Of a stretch of 64,000 bases of DNA, positions 48,685 to 60,540 are shown in pieces. Made by a program: the position numbers and the translations under genes. Position 1 is the first letter of the stretch. Each line of letters opens with the position of its first letter. Origin of the DNA: Prosapia bicincta (lineage: Eukaryota; Arthropoda; Insecta; Hemiptera; Cercopidae); contig JBAIZL010000376.1 in the NCBI GenBank assembly GCA_036971475.1, forward strand, positions 10,086,501 to 10,150,500, written 5' to 3'. The notes beneath the pieces were generated by a model, which was not told where the DNA came from, made no database searches, and worked only from the letters and a program-made list of their open reading frames with translations.

Positions 48685-49335
48685 TAATTCTTTCTATTAT
48701 CTCACGCCAGATATATATTTTGTACAAATTTTTAATCAATAACAGAATAAGTTTTTATTCACCCATTCAAGTTCAAATACATTTTTTTTAACCTATAGTG
48801 GATGACAATTGATGTGTATACAGTTTTTTTCAAAAATTTATTCATTAACTAAATTTAAATAATTTGATGCCTCGGTCGGATTCGAACTGAATGACTATGT
48901 GTTTGAAATCTAGAGCGTTGGCACTTAGCCAACTTCCCCGCAACTAGGAATGTATTACTTAATTATATATATGAAATTAAAAGAAAAAGGTTCCTAGCAA
49001 TAATGAAGCATTACAAGAGGTGGATAGAATGAAAGATTATAGACCGCCAACAGCTTCAAAAATTAGAAACGAAAAAAAGAAAGCGAAGAAATGATAAAAA
49101 ACAAAAATAATAGTCCAACACCATATACTGTATAAGGAGTAAAGTGGAAAATTGCAAGGAAATCCGCTTTCTATTTTGCCACTTGAGATTCTGTCATATT
49201 GTGATTCTGTCATATGTATATACATATTTATAATAATTGTAAAAAAAGTAAATACAATCAAATTTTTGTTTGTCGACATTAGTAGTAATAGACTTTAATA
49301 ACCTTTATTCAACTTATTACTTGTTTTATAAAATA
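48685..49335 (-). repeat. SINE-like repeat family, copy D, best-preserved tRNA-like head
   Basis: On the minus strand the head at 48868-48943 reads GGGGAAGTTGGCTAAGTGCC (A-box-like) and later AGTTCGAATCCGACCGAGG (B-box GTTCGAATCC). The 3' side carries the family tail (GATGACAATTGATG on the plus strand, TTTCTATTATCTCACG at the end). The 5' side has a conserved block of about 300 bp, including GCTTTCTATTTTGCCA and TTTGTCGACATTAGTAGTAA. The head lies mid-element, so the unit may be composite rather than a simple SINE. Confidence 0.75.
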
Positions 49336-51084
49336 TTAACGTTTCGTTTTAGTTGAATTTATTACTTTTATCAGTTTTGGGTGAACCATAATCATTCCAA
49401 ATATTGGCAGTCCAAATATTTCTGAAAGAAAGTGCCTGTACAGTAATCTTCTTAGAGGTTGTGGAGGTCTTCGACAAGGAGTTTTAGTACGTTATAGTCA
49501 ACGTTAGAAACTTTGTATGTACTTTAAAAGATTGTTACGAGGTTACGTTACACTCAGTATTGCTAAAGATAGTAAAAATATATAAAACAAATGATAAAAT
49601 TAAGTTCAACATGGAATTGTTTCTTTTTAAAAGGTCAATAACAACGTAATTGGCCAGATTATTCCCTAATATGTTACCCCTACGTAATCCTTTGATTTCT
49701 ATTTAATTACGAGTAGAAACAAGTAATTAAATACGGGAATTATAGCACAATCTATTTCCTCTGTCCGCTTCTGAGAATCTACGAAGTCAGTCTCGCAATT
49801 CTGCCGCTCAAGGCACTGCTATAACACGTTTTGTAGTGTTCCTTCTTGGTGCAGCATATTATAAAATGATTGTAACTTACACGAAATTTCTGTTACAATA
49901 TAAAGAATGACGTATTTTCTCTCGAAGATTTCTGAATGCAAAACATGGCGACTAATACCAAACAGCTTTGGTTTAAAAATTATTGGATGTTGTTAAATCA
50001 TTATCAAATGCAATTTTCAACATGTTCAAAAATTTCGTATGTTTAATTAAATTGTGTAATAAGCTATGATTTAATACAAATCTGTTTTTATTACTCATAA
50101 ATAATGATACTTTCTATATTGTACAATGTAGTAAGATGCAGGTATAAGAAAAGTTATGTTGTCACAGTACGTTATTTGTAAATATAGTTCTAATTTGCTC
50201 GACACGTTTATGGTTATGTTCACTTTATAAGGCCTACAACCTCTCGTAACCTTATTTAGAAAATGGTTATTAAATCTTGCCAGCGCGTACATAATAAAAA
50301 TAGAAGAGCTATATAGTAACAACGAAAATAAATCTTTTAAAAATCTTTTAAAAAAACAGGATTATACCTTATGTGATTTAACCATAATGCAAGGCACTAT
50401 AACTATAAAGAAAACGACATGATGCAAAGTTAAGAAGCGGCCACGATACACATATATGCCAAATACTGTAATCACTATAAACAGCCAAGTACAAGATCCA
50501 ATTATCGGACACCAAGGGCTTCAAGTGTCAACTGGTAAAATTAAAAATTGTACATTCAGTGGCAATCGCTTCCCAATCTAACCATGTCTAAACTCCCAAT
50601 CCCAACCAGTGTATACTGAACAAAACCCACATCCACTGATTGCGCTTTATTTGCAATGTTATGATTAGTAGCGGCCAAGATTGCGACCGGAAATTTGATG
50701 ACTACCCGGAAATAGATGGCCGGAAGTGTGCGACTATAACGGAACTTATGTAAACCTGTAATCATTCCGGCTGGATGATGTGGCTGTCTATTTGCCTACA
50801 TATAATTTTACTAATTTATAGCAACAGTTTGTCTATAAATGAAGGGCGACCTCTCTCCTCGCGTCAATATGGTTTTATTTAGAAATTATTTCAACAGCGC
50901 ATACGTGTTAAACGAAGAAATGTTTTACGTATATACTAAGGAAATACAAGGTGATCCAGTTTTATGTCACTATGACATCTATGCTGTTATCAAGGCATCG
51001 TAGCCCGTTTCGCAAAATCCAAGTCAATCGTAACTTCCCTATATCATCTGAGCCCTTTTGGGACGCCTCTCTATTCCCGTTAAG
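49336..51084. other. Unique DNA, nothing recognised
   Basis: AT-rich sequence without repeats. The sequence from 50556 to 50770 is less AT-rich, with a 69-codon minus frame that resembles nothing known. Confidence 0.5.
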
Positions 51085-52160
51085 GAGTAGGAGTAACTTT
51101 AAACACATTAGCGATGCGCATAAACCGTTAGGTGTAAAGGATAAGCTCCTCTTGAAATACCCGTTAGAGAGTAGGAGTAACTTCAAACACATTAGCGTTG
51201 CGCATAAACCGTTAGGTGTAAAGGATAAGCTCCTCTTGAAATACCCGTTAGAGAGTAGGAGTAACTTCAAACACATTAGCGTTGCGCATAAACCGTTAGG
51301 TGTAAAGGATAAGCTCCTCTTGAAATACCCGTTAGAGAGTAGGAGTAACTTCAAACACATTAGCGTTGCGCATAAACCGTTAGGTGTAAAGGATAAGCTC
51401 CTCTTGAAATACCCGTTAGAGAGTAGGAGTAACTTCAAACACATTAGCGTTGCGCATAAACCGTTGGGTGTAAAGGATAAGCTCCTCTTGAAATACCCGT
51501 TAGAGAGTAGGTGAACTTCAAACACATTAGCGATGCGCATAAACAGTTAGGTGTAAATGAAAAGCCCCTCTTAAAATAAGCGTTAGAGAGTAGGTGAACT
51601 TCAAACACATTAGCGATGCGCATAAACCGTTAGGTGTAAAGGATAAGCTCCTCTTGAAATACCCGTTAGAGAGTAGGGGTAACTTCAAACACATTAGCGT
51701 TGCGCATAAACCGTTAGGTGTAAAGGATGAGCCCCTCTTAAAATAACCGTTAGAGAGTAGGTATAATTTTAAACACTTTAGCGATGCGCATAAACCGTTA
51801 GGTGTAAAGGATGAGCCCCTCTTAAAATAACCGTTAGAGAGTAGGTGTAATTTTAAACACTTTAGCGATGCGCATAAACCGTTAGGTGTAAAGGATGAGC
51901 CCCTCTTAAAATAACCGTTAGAGAGTACGTGTAATTTTAAACACTTTAGCGATGCGCATAAACCGTTAGGTGTAAAGGATGAGCCCCTCTTAAAATAACC
52001 GTTAGAGAGTAGGTGTAATTTTAAACATTTTAGCGATGCGCATAAACCGTTAGGTGTAAAGGATGAGCCCCTCTTAAAATACCCGTTAGAGAGTAGGTAT
52101 AATTTTAAACACTTTAGCGATGCGCATAAACCTTTAGGTGTAAAGGATAAGTCCGACTAC
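51085..52160. repeat. 84-bp satellite, about 12.8 copies, two subtypes
   Basis: The GAGTAG landmark or its variant falls at 51085, 51169, 51253, 51337, 51421, 51505, 51588, 51671, 51755, 51839, 51923, 52007 and 52091. The period is 84 bp, apart from two 83-bp units. Copies up to 51754 mostly carry AACTTCAAACACATTAGCG and AAGCTCCTCTTGAAA; those from 51755 carry TTTTAAACACTTTAGCG and GAGCCCCTCTTAAAA. Because 84 is divisible by three, the first five units are open on both strands (a 28-residue repeat on each). The 1-bp deletion near 51510 ends this, and no start, signal or domain supports a protein. Confidence 0.97.
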
Positions 52161-53719
52161 GAAGAGTTTCCTAAAATATTATACTTGCTTCCGGAGTAAT
52201 ATCATGCATCTAGATAGCGCTATCAATGACAAAACTTCACAGTAATTTATATTAAAGAAATACTGCTTATTTAGCACCAGCTAGCCGCTATCGACTCCCG
52301 ATAATGTCGAAACTAATATAGGCGATAGTTTTTATATTATCTAACATCCAAAATAGTTTAAAAAATATGAGTCTTCTTTCCACATATTGTAAGAATAAAT
52401 TACATACAGCACGTCATCGCGTAGGTGCGGGCTTCAAAGGGTTCGCGAAGCGAGCGATGGGAATTGTCTTTTGTAATAATGTTGCGCAAAAACAACGGAA
52501 AAGAATAAGGGGCGACGATATTGTCTGCACTACAAATACTAGACTAAGGGAAATATTTCCAGCGATTTGCCAGCAACGTAATAAAAGAACATATTATTCC
52601 CGTCGACTTCGTCATATTTCACCGGCATTATGGGGCAATAAGATGCGCGATACGTCAGGAGATAAGGGTATAAAAAGGAAAAAAATACGCGAGACGATAA
52701 AGCGGAAATCAACTCGACTCGAGTTATGGTAACTATGGAAACAATTTATTGTCATTTGAGAAGAAATATCTCGCGGGAGGGCCTCCCTCTCTATTACTTA
52801 GCATGGGTATCGATCATATCCCGAGTGGAGGGTGTTTGTTAGGCATAACACACGTCAGAACAAACTACCCTAGGGGCTTATATTGGATATCCCATTTGCT
52901 GGAGTTCTTTCACAAACACTGCCGTTCAGAATACAAACTGCTGTATTTTTGGTCCGCGGACGGATTAAAAACATGGCTATTTAAACCGAGCGCTGTGTGT
53001 AAATAAGGATTTTATCAGTGCTGTAATTTTACTCCACGGGACGTGTAACGCATCGTTTCCATTATTAAACGATAATAAAATAAAACTTGTTGAAAGACTT
53101 AAGGACAATCTCTTAGCGACCTCAATGTACCTTTATTTTTTGAAATATCCGCTCAAACACGTAGGAAAAAACATTATGATTAATCAAATGCTGAAAACGT
53201 TAACATGTTTTTCAAATATCTTCAACCCGTTGCATTTAAAAGGCCATTGCGCATTTAGAGTTCATACATGAAGAGTACCTAATGGGGTACCGAATTTAGG
53301 GTATCCTAATGTGTAGTATTCCCTTGCCAGCAGTGTTACGACCATATTATTTTAAATCCTTTTCAATCTTTTAAAAGATAACAGTCAAACTGACTGAATG
53401 CTTTGAAATATCACAAACAAACAGTTAAATAAATACCCTTAACGGGGCCCTTTTATTGATCGATTAAGAGATTTCTTTATCTGTACATATTTAGGCAAGT
53501 TTCGGCTAAAACTGGGCATTTTATTACTCAGGTAAACACGAACACGTGTTGATGGACTTCCCAATAGATATTTCCGCAATGAAGAACAAGACACATAAGC
53601 TCTTGCCCTGTCCTATATTCTACATCATGTAATCCTTTATCCAACACGTAATCACACTCAGTCAAATTAACTGATACCTCCGGACATTCTCTACGGTTGT
53701 TCAACTATGTCTAGTAGTA
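52161..53719. other. Unique DNA, no gene recognised
   Basis: The stretch 52360-52740 is CpG-rich and open on the plus strand (121 codons, very basic, ending RKSTRLELW). An 85-codon frame follows at 52749-53006. Neither resembles a known family and no splice or promoter signal is convincing, so both remain uncalled. Confidence 0.4.
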
Positions 53720-55600
53720 AAAGGATCTATATGTTACCCGATTATATTATAGGTGTCTACCTGCTACCCGATTAAAGTATATGGGTTTAATTTCTACCCG
53801 ATTGTAATATAGGTTTCTAACTTCTACTCTATTATAGTATACGCGTGTAAATGTCATTTGATTGTAGTATAGAGGTCTACCTGCTACCCCATTATAGTAT
53901 AGGTTTCTACCTTCTACTCTATTATAGTATACGTGTGTAAATGTTATTTGGTTGTAGTATAGAGGTCTACCTGTTACCTGATTATAGTATAGAGGTCTAC
54001 CTGCTACCCCATTATAGTATAGGTTTCTACCTGCTACTCGATTATAGTATGTGTGTGTATATATTCCCTGATTGTAGTATAGCGGTCTACCTGCTACTCC
54101 ATTATAGTATAGGTGTCTACCTACTACCCAATTAAAGTATATGGATCTAATTTCTACCCGATTGTAGTATAGAGGTCTACCTGTTACCTGATTATAGTAT
54201 AGCGGTCTACCTGCTATATCATTATAATATAGGTTTCTACCTGCTACTCGATTATAGTATGTGTGTGTATATATTCCCTGATTGTAGTATAGCGGTCTAC
54301 CTGCTATATCATTATAATATAGGTTTCTACCTGCTACTCGATTATAGTATGTGTGGGTATATATTCCCTGGTTGTAGTATAGCGGTCTACCTGCTACCCT
54401 ATTATAGTATAGGCTTCTACCTGCTACTCGATTATAGTATGTGTGTGTAAAAGGTACCAGGTTTAGGTATAGAGGTTTACCTGCAACCAAGTTATGATAT
54501 AGGTGTCTACCTTATACAGGGTTGTAGTGTATATATCTACCTGCTACATGGTTAAATGTGTTTACCTCCTACTCGCTTGTTAAATAAGTGTCTACCTGCT
54601 TCGTACTTGTAGTATGGGGTTTACCTCTTACCCGATTATAGTTTGGATGTTAAACTGTTATCCAATCGTAGTATATGTATCTACCTGCTTGTAATATACG
54701 TGTCTACCTGCTACCAGGGTATGTTATAGGTGATTACCAGATACACGGTTGTAATGTATATACACTATCTACCTGCTACTCGATTTAGTATAGGTGCTTC
54801 ACTGTTACTCTGTCGTATTGTAGAACCTGTTACTGGTTTATAGTGCGTGTCTACCTACTACACGCTTGTAATATATGTCTACCAGTTATCCGTTTATAAT
54901 ATAATAGGTCTACCTGCTACCCGGTTGTAGTATGTGTCTACCTGACATTGGTTTGTATTGTGTTTACCTACTATCCTCTTATAATATAGATGTATACCTG
55001 CTAATAAAGTATATTATAGGTGTCTAATTTTTTCCCAGTTGTAGTTTAGGTATGTACCTACTACCCGATCATAGTATACGTGTATACCTGCCATCGGTTT
55101 CTAATGTGTGTCTACCTGCTAACCGGGTATATGCGTTTACCTGTTACAAGGTTGCAGTGTAGGTATCTACCTGCTACTCAGTTACACATGTCTACTTGCT
55201 ATCGGATTGTAATATTTGTCTACTAGGTATCCGGGCATATTATAGGTGTCTACCTGTTATTCGGTTGTAGTGTAGGTATCTACTTGCTTATAGTATATGT
55301 GTTTACCTGCTATCCACTAGTAATATGTATCTACCTGCTACCCGCTTGTTAATATATGTGACTAACTACTCTCAGGGTATATTATACGTGTTTACCTTTA
55401 ACCCAGTTGTAATGTAACTATTTGTTTGCTACCTGTTATGGTATGTGTATACCTGCCACCGACTTGTAATAAGTGTCTAGCTGCTACTCGTCGACATATA
55501 ATGTAATGCGTCTTGCTGCTACCAAGGTACATTAAATGTCTCTACATTTTACCCGGATCCAGTGTAGGTATCTACCCACTTGTATATGCTACCAGGTATT
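53720..55600. repeat. 30-bp minisatellite with higher-order units, decaying rightward
   Basis: Variants of GTCTACCTGCTACCCGATTA then TAGTATAG recur every 30 bp exactly from about 53740 to 54490. Triplets of variants repeat as 90-bp blocks (AGGTTTCTAC at 54231 and 54321, AGGCTTCTAC at 54411; also at 54021). After 54490 the spacing becomes irregular (about 22-32 bp) and the motif degrades to about 55600. The 247-codon minus-strand frame (53747-54490) is 10-residue repeats (YYNRVAGRPL-like) produced by the 30-bp period, with no other support. Confidence 0.95.
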
Positions 55601-57837
55601 TCCCATAAATACATGTTAAGCACTGAGCCATGATTTCGCCCTACACACTACTTCAGACAGTTTTATTCCTACCTATATTTATAATCTTTTTCACATTCTG
55701 TACAGCCCATAACGGCCACCTTGCATTATCGCCAAACAATTCGCACAGAAAAACCGACTTTCAGGTTCATTCGTTAACTGTATACAAGAAAAGCATGAAC
55801 AATCTCTCTTTCTCTCTCTCTCCCTCAACCTACCTGCCTCCCTCCCTCCCTTCAGTAAGTAAACCTACCTTTAACTAATGTTTTTCTCATATGTTCTCAT
55901 TACGCCTTATTTATTAAAGCTAATGTTTTGCAAACCCTTGAAAAGATCAATTTGTACAAAATTCGCTTATAAAATAAGCATGTAATTGTACATGCACGAC
56001 TGAGTGTTCACTGTTTACTTTAAAAAACCAACACCAACTGTTTTCGCTAACTGCTTTTATGTGCGAACAAAGTGGCTAGCACGTCAAATCAACCATTGCG
56101 TACATACACAGTACGTAAATTTACATTACTTTAGGTGTAATGAGTCGCGGTTAGACTTACTCTATTGTCATTTGTTTTTATACAATTATATTACATTTGC
56201 AGCTCTTTTCAAAGTTCTTTAGACTTAATTATTTTCTTTGTTTACGCTTTGGGTAGAATATCCACATGATAAATTAAAATAACAATCCCATATCGTTTTA
56301 ATTTTTTGAAATGTTTACAAATTAAATCTGGATGTAGTTCTTTTTTATTTAAACCTGTTAAGTGCAGTTCATTTTGCTACTAACTTTAAGATTATTTCAG
56401 TGATGCAGACGGTTTTGAAACTAATCACTTTGTGTGTAATTATTTTCAATATTAAATTTAAAACTAATTGTAATTATATGTTTTTAATGTTAAAAATTCT
56501 ATTCTAAAAAATGAAACAGGATGTACTTCTATGTTAATAAACCAACAACCATTACGAAGTACAACTTTTCACAACCTTACAAACAACAGTTCTAACTAGC
56601 CTGACCAAAAACAGCTTAACATTATTCGTTTTCCCTCAACACGAAATATTTTTTCTGAACATGGATTGGATTGTGCAGTTGTATTTCAGAGACTGGAATA
56701 AATCTTCGTTTGGACGACACAGAATCGCAGTTTATAAATCTTTCTCTTCTGACTAAACAGGAGCGCGATAAACTAAAAGACTTAACTATTGTATTTCCGT
56801 TTAAATGGGTAAGAAAAACAATTAAATCGAGAACATTAAAACTGTTCCCGATACTGCATAGAAACAAGAGCTCGAGAAAAGCTTTGTGGAACGCAGAGCA
56901 AATCCATGTAATGAACGTTTAGATTTATTTATTACAAAATAAAATCAGGTAATTCGTGTTTTTTTTAAATTAAAACTAAACCTTAATTTCTATTTAAACT
57001 AGTTGAAGCTTAAAGAAGAAATATTCTTTTTATATATACATGAGTGTTGGCGAAGTCTAAATTATCCAAGATAAAGTAAGGTCAAGAGAGCATTTCTACA
57101 GGCCCAAGACAACTGAAACGTTGCTCTCTAGGACCAAAGAAGAGTCCTTGACTATGAAGACATCAGGGCATGGAGGACAAACATTCCAACTAGTCCATTG
57201 GTGCAGAAACTAAAACAGAACTACTATCCATATTCGTTACGTATTTATCTGGCTGCAAACAAGTAAACTGTAGATTGAACTTTGAAGGGCGGTATCAAGT
57301 GGTTTGATTATGACTAGGACCCTGGAGCTCTGACGTAATGAAAGTTGTGATAGTTTCAACGTAGCAATATATATAGATTGTTCAATTTGCCCTATGTACA
57401 CGAGTTTCACTATTACAGGTAAGTTAATATACCACTGGGGAAATTAAAAGTACTAATCGAAAAAAAAATGTTCAACTGTTAATTTGTATTCCTATCCTGC
57501 TGTTGCAAATATATCTCTTACTTCGTTTTCATATAGAACATAACTCCAGAGGCATTACCTTAACGGAAATAAATAAAACATTTTAAAGGCTGTTCCTGAT
57601 ATGGTATCGATAATGTATCTATCGTTATTTAAACTAATAATACTCAACCATGTGCAATGAACCGTGTATAAACGCTAGGGAGTCAAAGTTACGATAGGGT
57701 TTTCCCTACCTAAGAGTTCATTACTACTAGTTCATAAATTGCTGAGCAACATGGACGTAAACTTTATGTAACGGCAAATTTACATTAGGTGAAGAGAGAG
57801 TGAATGACTTGTTCTTAAATACAATCATTATTATTAA
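55601..57837. other. Unique DNA, no gene recognised
   Basis: A polypyrimidine (CT)n-rich tract at 55805-55857 ends in CAG followed by TAAGTAA, so it looks like a splice acceptor, but it is simple sequence. Overlapping frames at 56622-56922 (81 and 83 codons on opposite strands) are unrecognised. Confidence 0.45.
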
Positions 57838-58460
57838 ATTCCTTCTATTAGCTCACATTCTTCTTATATATATATATATTACTTGTACAAAATTTCAACC
57901 GTTAATGAAATACGTTTTTATTTATCCAATCCAGTTCAAATACATTTTTTTTCAACCTGTATTGTATGACAATTGATGTTAATACAGTTTTTTCAAATAT
58001 TTATTCATTAATAAAATTTTTAAAAGTTTATGTCAGTCTGAACTGAATGACTACATCTTTTGACATCCAGCACTTTGACACTGAGCCAACTTTCCCATAG
58101 CAACAAATCAATTACTTAAAGATCTATATTAAATTTGAAATAATGAAACCTTACATGAGATGGATAAATTATAACTACTATCAGCTTTATAAATAAGAAA
58201 CGAAAAAACAAAACCGAATAAATAGTAACAAACAAAAATATTAGTTAAACACCACATACTGTATAGAGCGAGAAATAGAAAACTGCAAGGAAATTCGCTT
58301 TCTATTTTGCCAATTAATATTGTGATTCTATCATATGTGTATACATATTTATATTATATGGAATTATAAAATAAGAAGAAATAAAATAAAACATTTCTTT
58401 GTTTACGTCAGTAAGAATTTATTTTCAAAATTTCTTTTTATATTACTTATTTTTAAATAG
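57838..58460 (-). repeat. SINE-like repeat family, copy E
   Basis: It starts CCTTCTATTAGCTCACATTC and follows the family order through TGACAATTGATGTTAATACA, a decayed tRNA-like head (58034-58100, B-box mutated to AGTTCAGACTG) and TCGCTTTCTATTTTGCCA. It ends with the block TTTCTTTGTTTACGTCAGTA. It supplies the unoccupied target site for the insertion at 24184-24612. Confidence 0.75.
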
Positions 58461-59096
58461 ATTGTGAGTAGTGATAATTATAAAATAAATAAAAAAACTT
58501 TCTCAAACCCATAATACACACATTTGTTCAAACACCAATGCTTTTTATGCTATCATCAGTAAGGACGATACAAAATATTAACACAGAAATATTAAAATGT
58601 GAACAAATATGTTTTTAGAACTGCTAATAGAGTGCAGTTTTTGCTATAATGTGTTGATTAAAAACCACTATAAAATGTATGCACGAACAACGTTAAAATG
58701 TTTTACGTTTTTAAATTCGCTAACGGTAAAGAGTGCCGCTTGAAAGTTGAGAGCCGTGTATTTGAGAGTTTACAATCTTGTATAAACACCGTTGCTAAAA
58801 CAATACACATCTGTCGTAAACCCAGAGCCTATGGCTATTCCGGTGCTGCCACTTTATCTGTTCCACGATATTTTTCTAAAACGTATTCAACACAGGTATT
58901 TTGTATTTAAATGTTTCAATCGTACGACCGTTAGTACCTGAAAAAGGCCGTTCGTCGGATTACAGATGGTCATTGACAAGACAAATAGTTCAAATTTTAT
59001 TTTACTTCTCTTGTTATAGAAGGGCTGGGTAATGATGTCGTTATTGTATCTATTTATTTGTAGTGTTAAAGCGCATAACCAATAAAACTATTATCG
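58461..59096. other. Unique DNA, nothing recognised
   Basis: A 70-codon plus frame at 58698-58910 has no recognisable domain. No repeats were identified. Confidence 0.5.
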
Positions 59097-59573
59097 TCTA
59101 TGAGCAGTGGCGGACTTCCCATTAGGCACACTAGGCACGTGCCTATTGGCGCAGCCATGAAAGGGTGGCAAGCGGCAGCCGTTTTTTTTTTTTTTTTGTA
59201 CCGATGAGTTTTAGTGACAATAGTAATAGTACCTAGTTAAATGTGGTGAATGTCATAATGTGAACCTTAGTTTAATCAGTGGCGGACCCAGCAGGGGGCG
59301 CCTCCCCCCTTGAGAATAGAAAATTTCCTTTTATTTTATTGATTTTTAATTTTATCGATGGAACCAAAATAAATTTTTCAATTTATTTTTATAAAAAGTC
59401 TTTAAATAATTTCTTATCTATATTTCTTTGAACAGGCATGAAAACAGATTCGTATGGTGAAAAATTAAAAGCATTATATTACGTTGGGACGTTTCCAATA
59501 AATTCGCAAAGGGGCGGCCGACCGAATTGTGCCTGGGGGCGGCACCATGGCAAAGTCCACCACTGCCTATGAA
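59097..59573. mobile_element. hAT-like MITE (about 461 bp)
   Basis: Termini CAGTGGCGGACTT (59105) and AAGTCCACCACTG (ending 59565) are inverted repeats matching at 12 of 13 positions. The flanking 8-mers TCTATGAG and CCTATGAA match at 6 of 8 positions, as for an aged hAT duplication. Both subterminal regions are GC-rich (GGCAC, GGCGC and GGCGGC blocks), unlike the AT-rich interior. A second CAGTGGCGGACCC at 59277 looks like another left end, so a related copy may be nested or the end duplicated. A poly-T run lies at about 59181-59197. Confidence 0.75.
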
Positions 59574-59689
59574 CGTACGAACGGACTGTGATTATATATA
59601 GAATTACATGACTTGCACATAGTTGCATTCAAAATTACACAGAGTTAATGTAATTACATAAAATTACTAGACATAAATTACCTTAAGAT

Positions 59690-60540
59690 ATAGGGGAGAC
59701 TATGTGCAGGATCGCCCAGCTGAAGTAGAACTACTCCTAACGGGGTCATAAATACGTATCTACCCATAGAATGGAAGGAATAAGACTAAGGAGGTATATA
59801 ATGAACGATTATGTTATGCGTAGGTATGGAGGCTTACTTGAAGTGCCCTTGCTCGCACATAGGACGGAGAGTGGTGTATAACCGGAGTATCCAGCCTGGA
59901 AACACTAGAAAAGATTATAAAACTATAGAAGGACATGCCACAATGGCGGCGGAAGGATACCGAAGGAATGACTGCAGCCACTGTGCTAATTACCACCGGT
60001 AGCAACATTGCCTGAAGAGGAGGGTTAACGGAAAACTCTGAAAAATATTATGAAACTATAGAGGGACGTGATACAATAGGGGCGGGTGGGTACCAAGGGA
60101 ATTGTTGCAGCCACTATGTTACAGATCAAATTTTATAAGCTTGCACTTGGCTCTTAGATAAAAATTGTGTATTCGTCATCTATAAAACATCAGGGACTGT
60201 CGTCATCCCTCTTCGAGTCCATAAATCCCTTATACGGCCTACTCGTCCCAACCCTTATACAATCCTATTGGCACGCTTCCGTGAACCCCCAATACATTTC
60301 TTATTTATACTAAACTTTAACAAGTATTAATAAGTAACAAAATAATGAGCCAGCGGAAGTCCAAGGGTTGATGTTTTTGGAAATGACCTGTGAGCACCTC
60401 CACCCTCCCCTCGTCATCGGCCTCTCGTCGAGGCCTGGAGGCCCGAGTGCTTATAAAATATGCCGGCTTATAAAATTTTACCTATACCACAAGTCCAAGT
60501 AGCCACCTTGCCTGAAGCGAGGGTTGACGGGTAAAACAAG
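59690..60540. repeat. Diverged tandem repeat block
   Basis: Segments beginning at 59908 and 60040 are related (shared AAACTATAGA, GGACATG/GGACGTG, GCAGCCACT) with an offset of about 132 bp. GCCTGAAGAGGAGGGTTAAC near 60009 recurs as GCCTGAAGCGAGGGTTGACG near 60510. The block is GC-richer than its surroundings. No coding function is recognised. Confidence 0.55.

Noticed and set aside
50951..51540. Open frames of 187 (plus) and 192 (minus) codons with 28-residue repeats
   Set aside because: Both arise from the 84-bp satellite, whose length is divisible by three; downstream units break both frames and no domain or signal is present.
52367..52732. 121-codon basic plus frame
   Set aside because: No recognisable family or gene signals; basic composition alone is not evidence.
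53747..54490. 247-codon minus-strand frame with 10-residue repeats
   Set aside because: Explained by the 30-bp minisatellite; the frame ends exactly where the period becomes irregular.
55805..55860. Splice acceptor (polypyrimidine tract then CAG)
   Set aside because: The tract is simple (CT)n repeat and no exon is supported downstream.
55630..55878. 82-codon frame with a hydrophobic, signal-peptide-like start
   Set aside because: The second half is low-complexity (CT)n translation; no homology visible.
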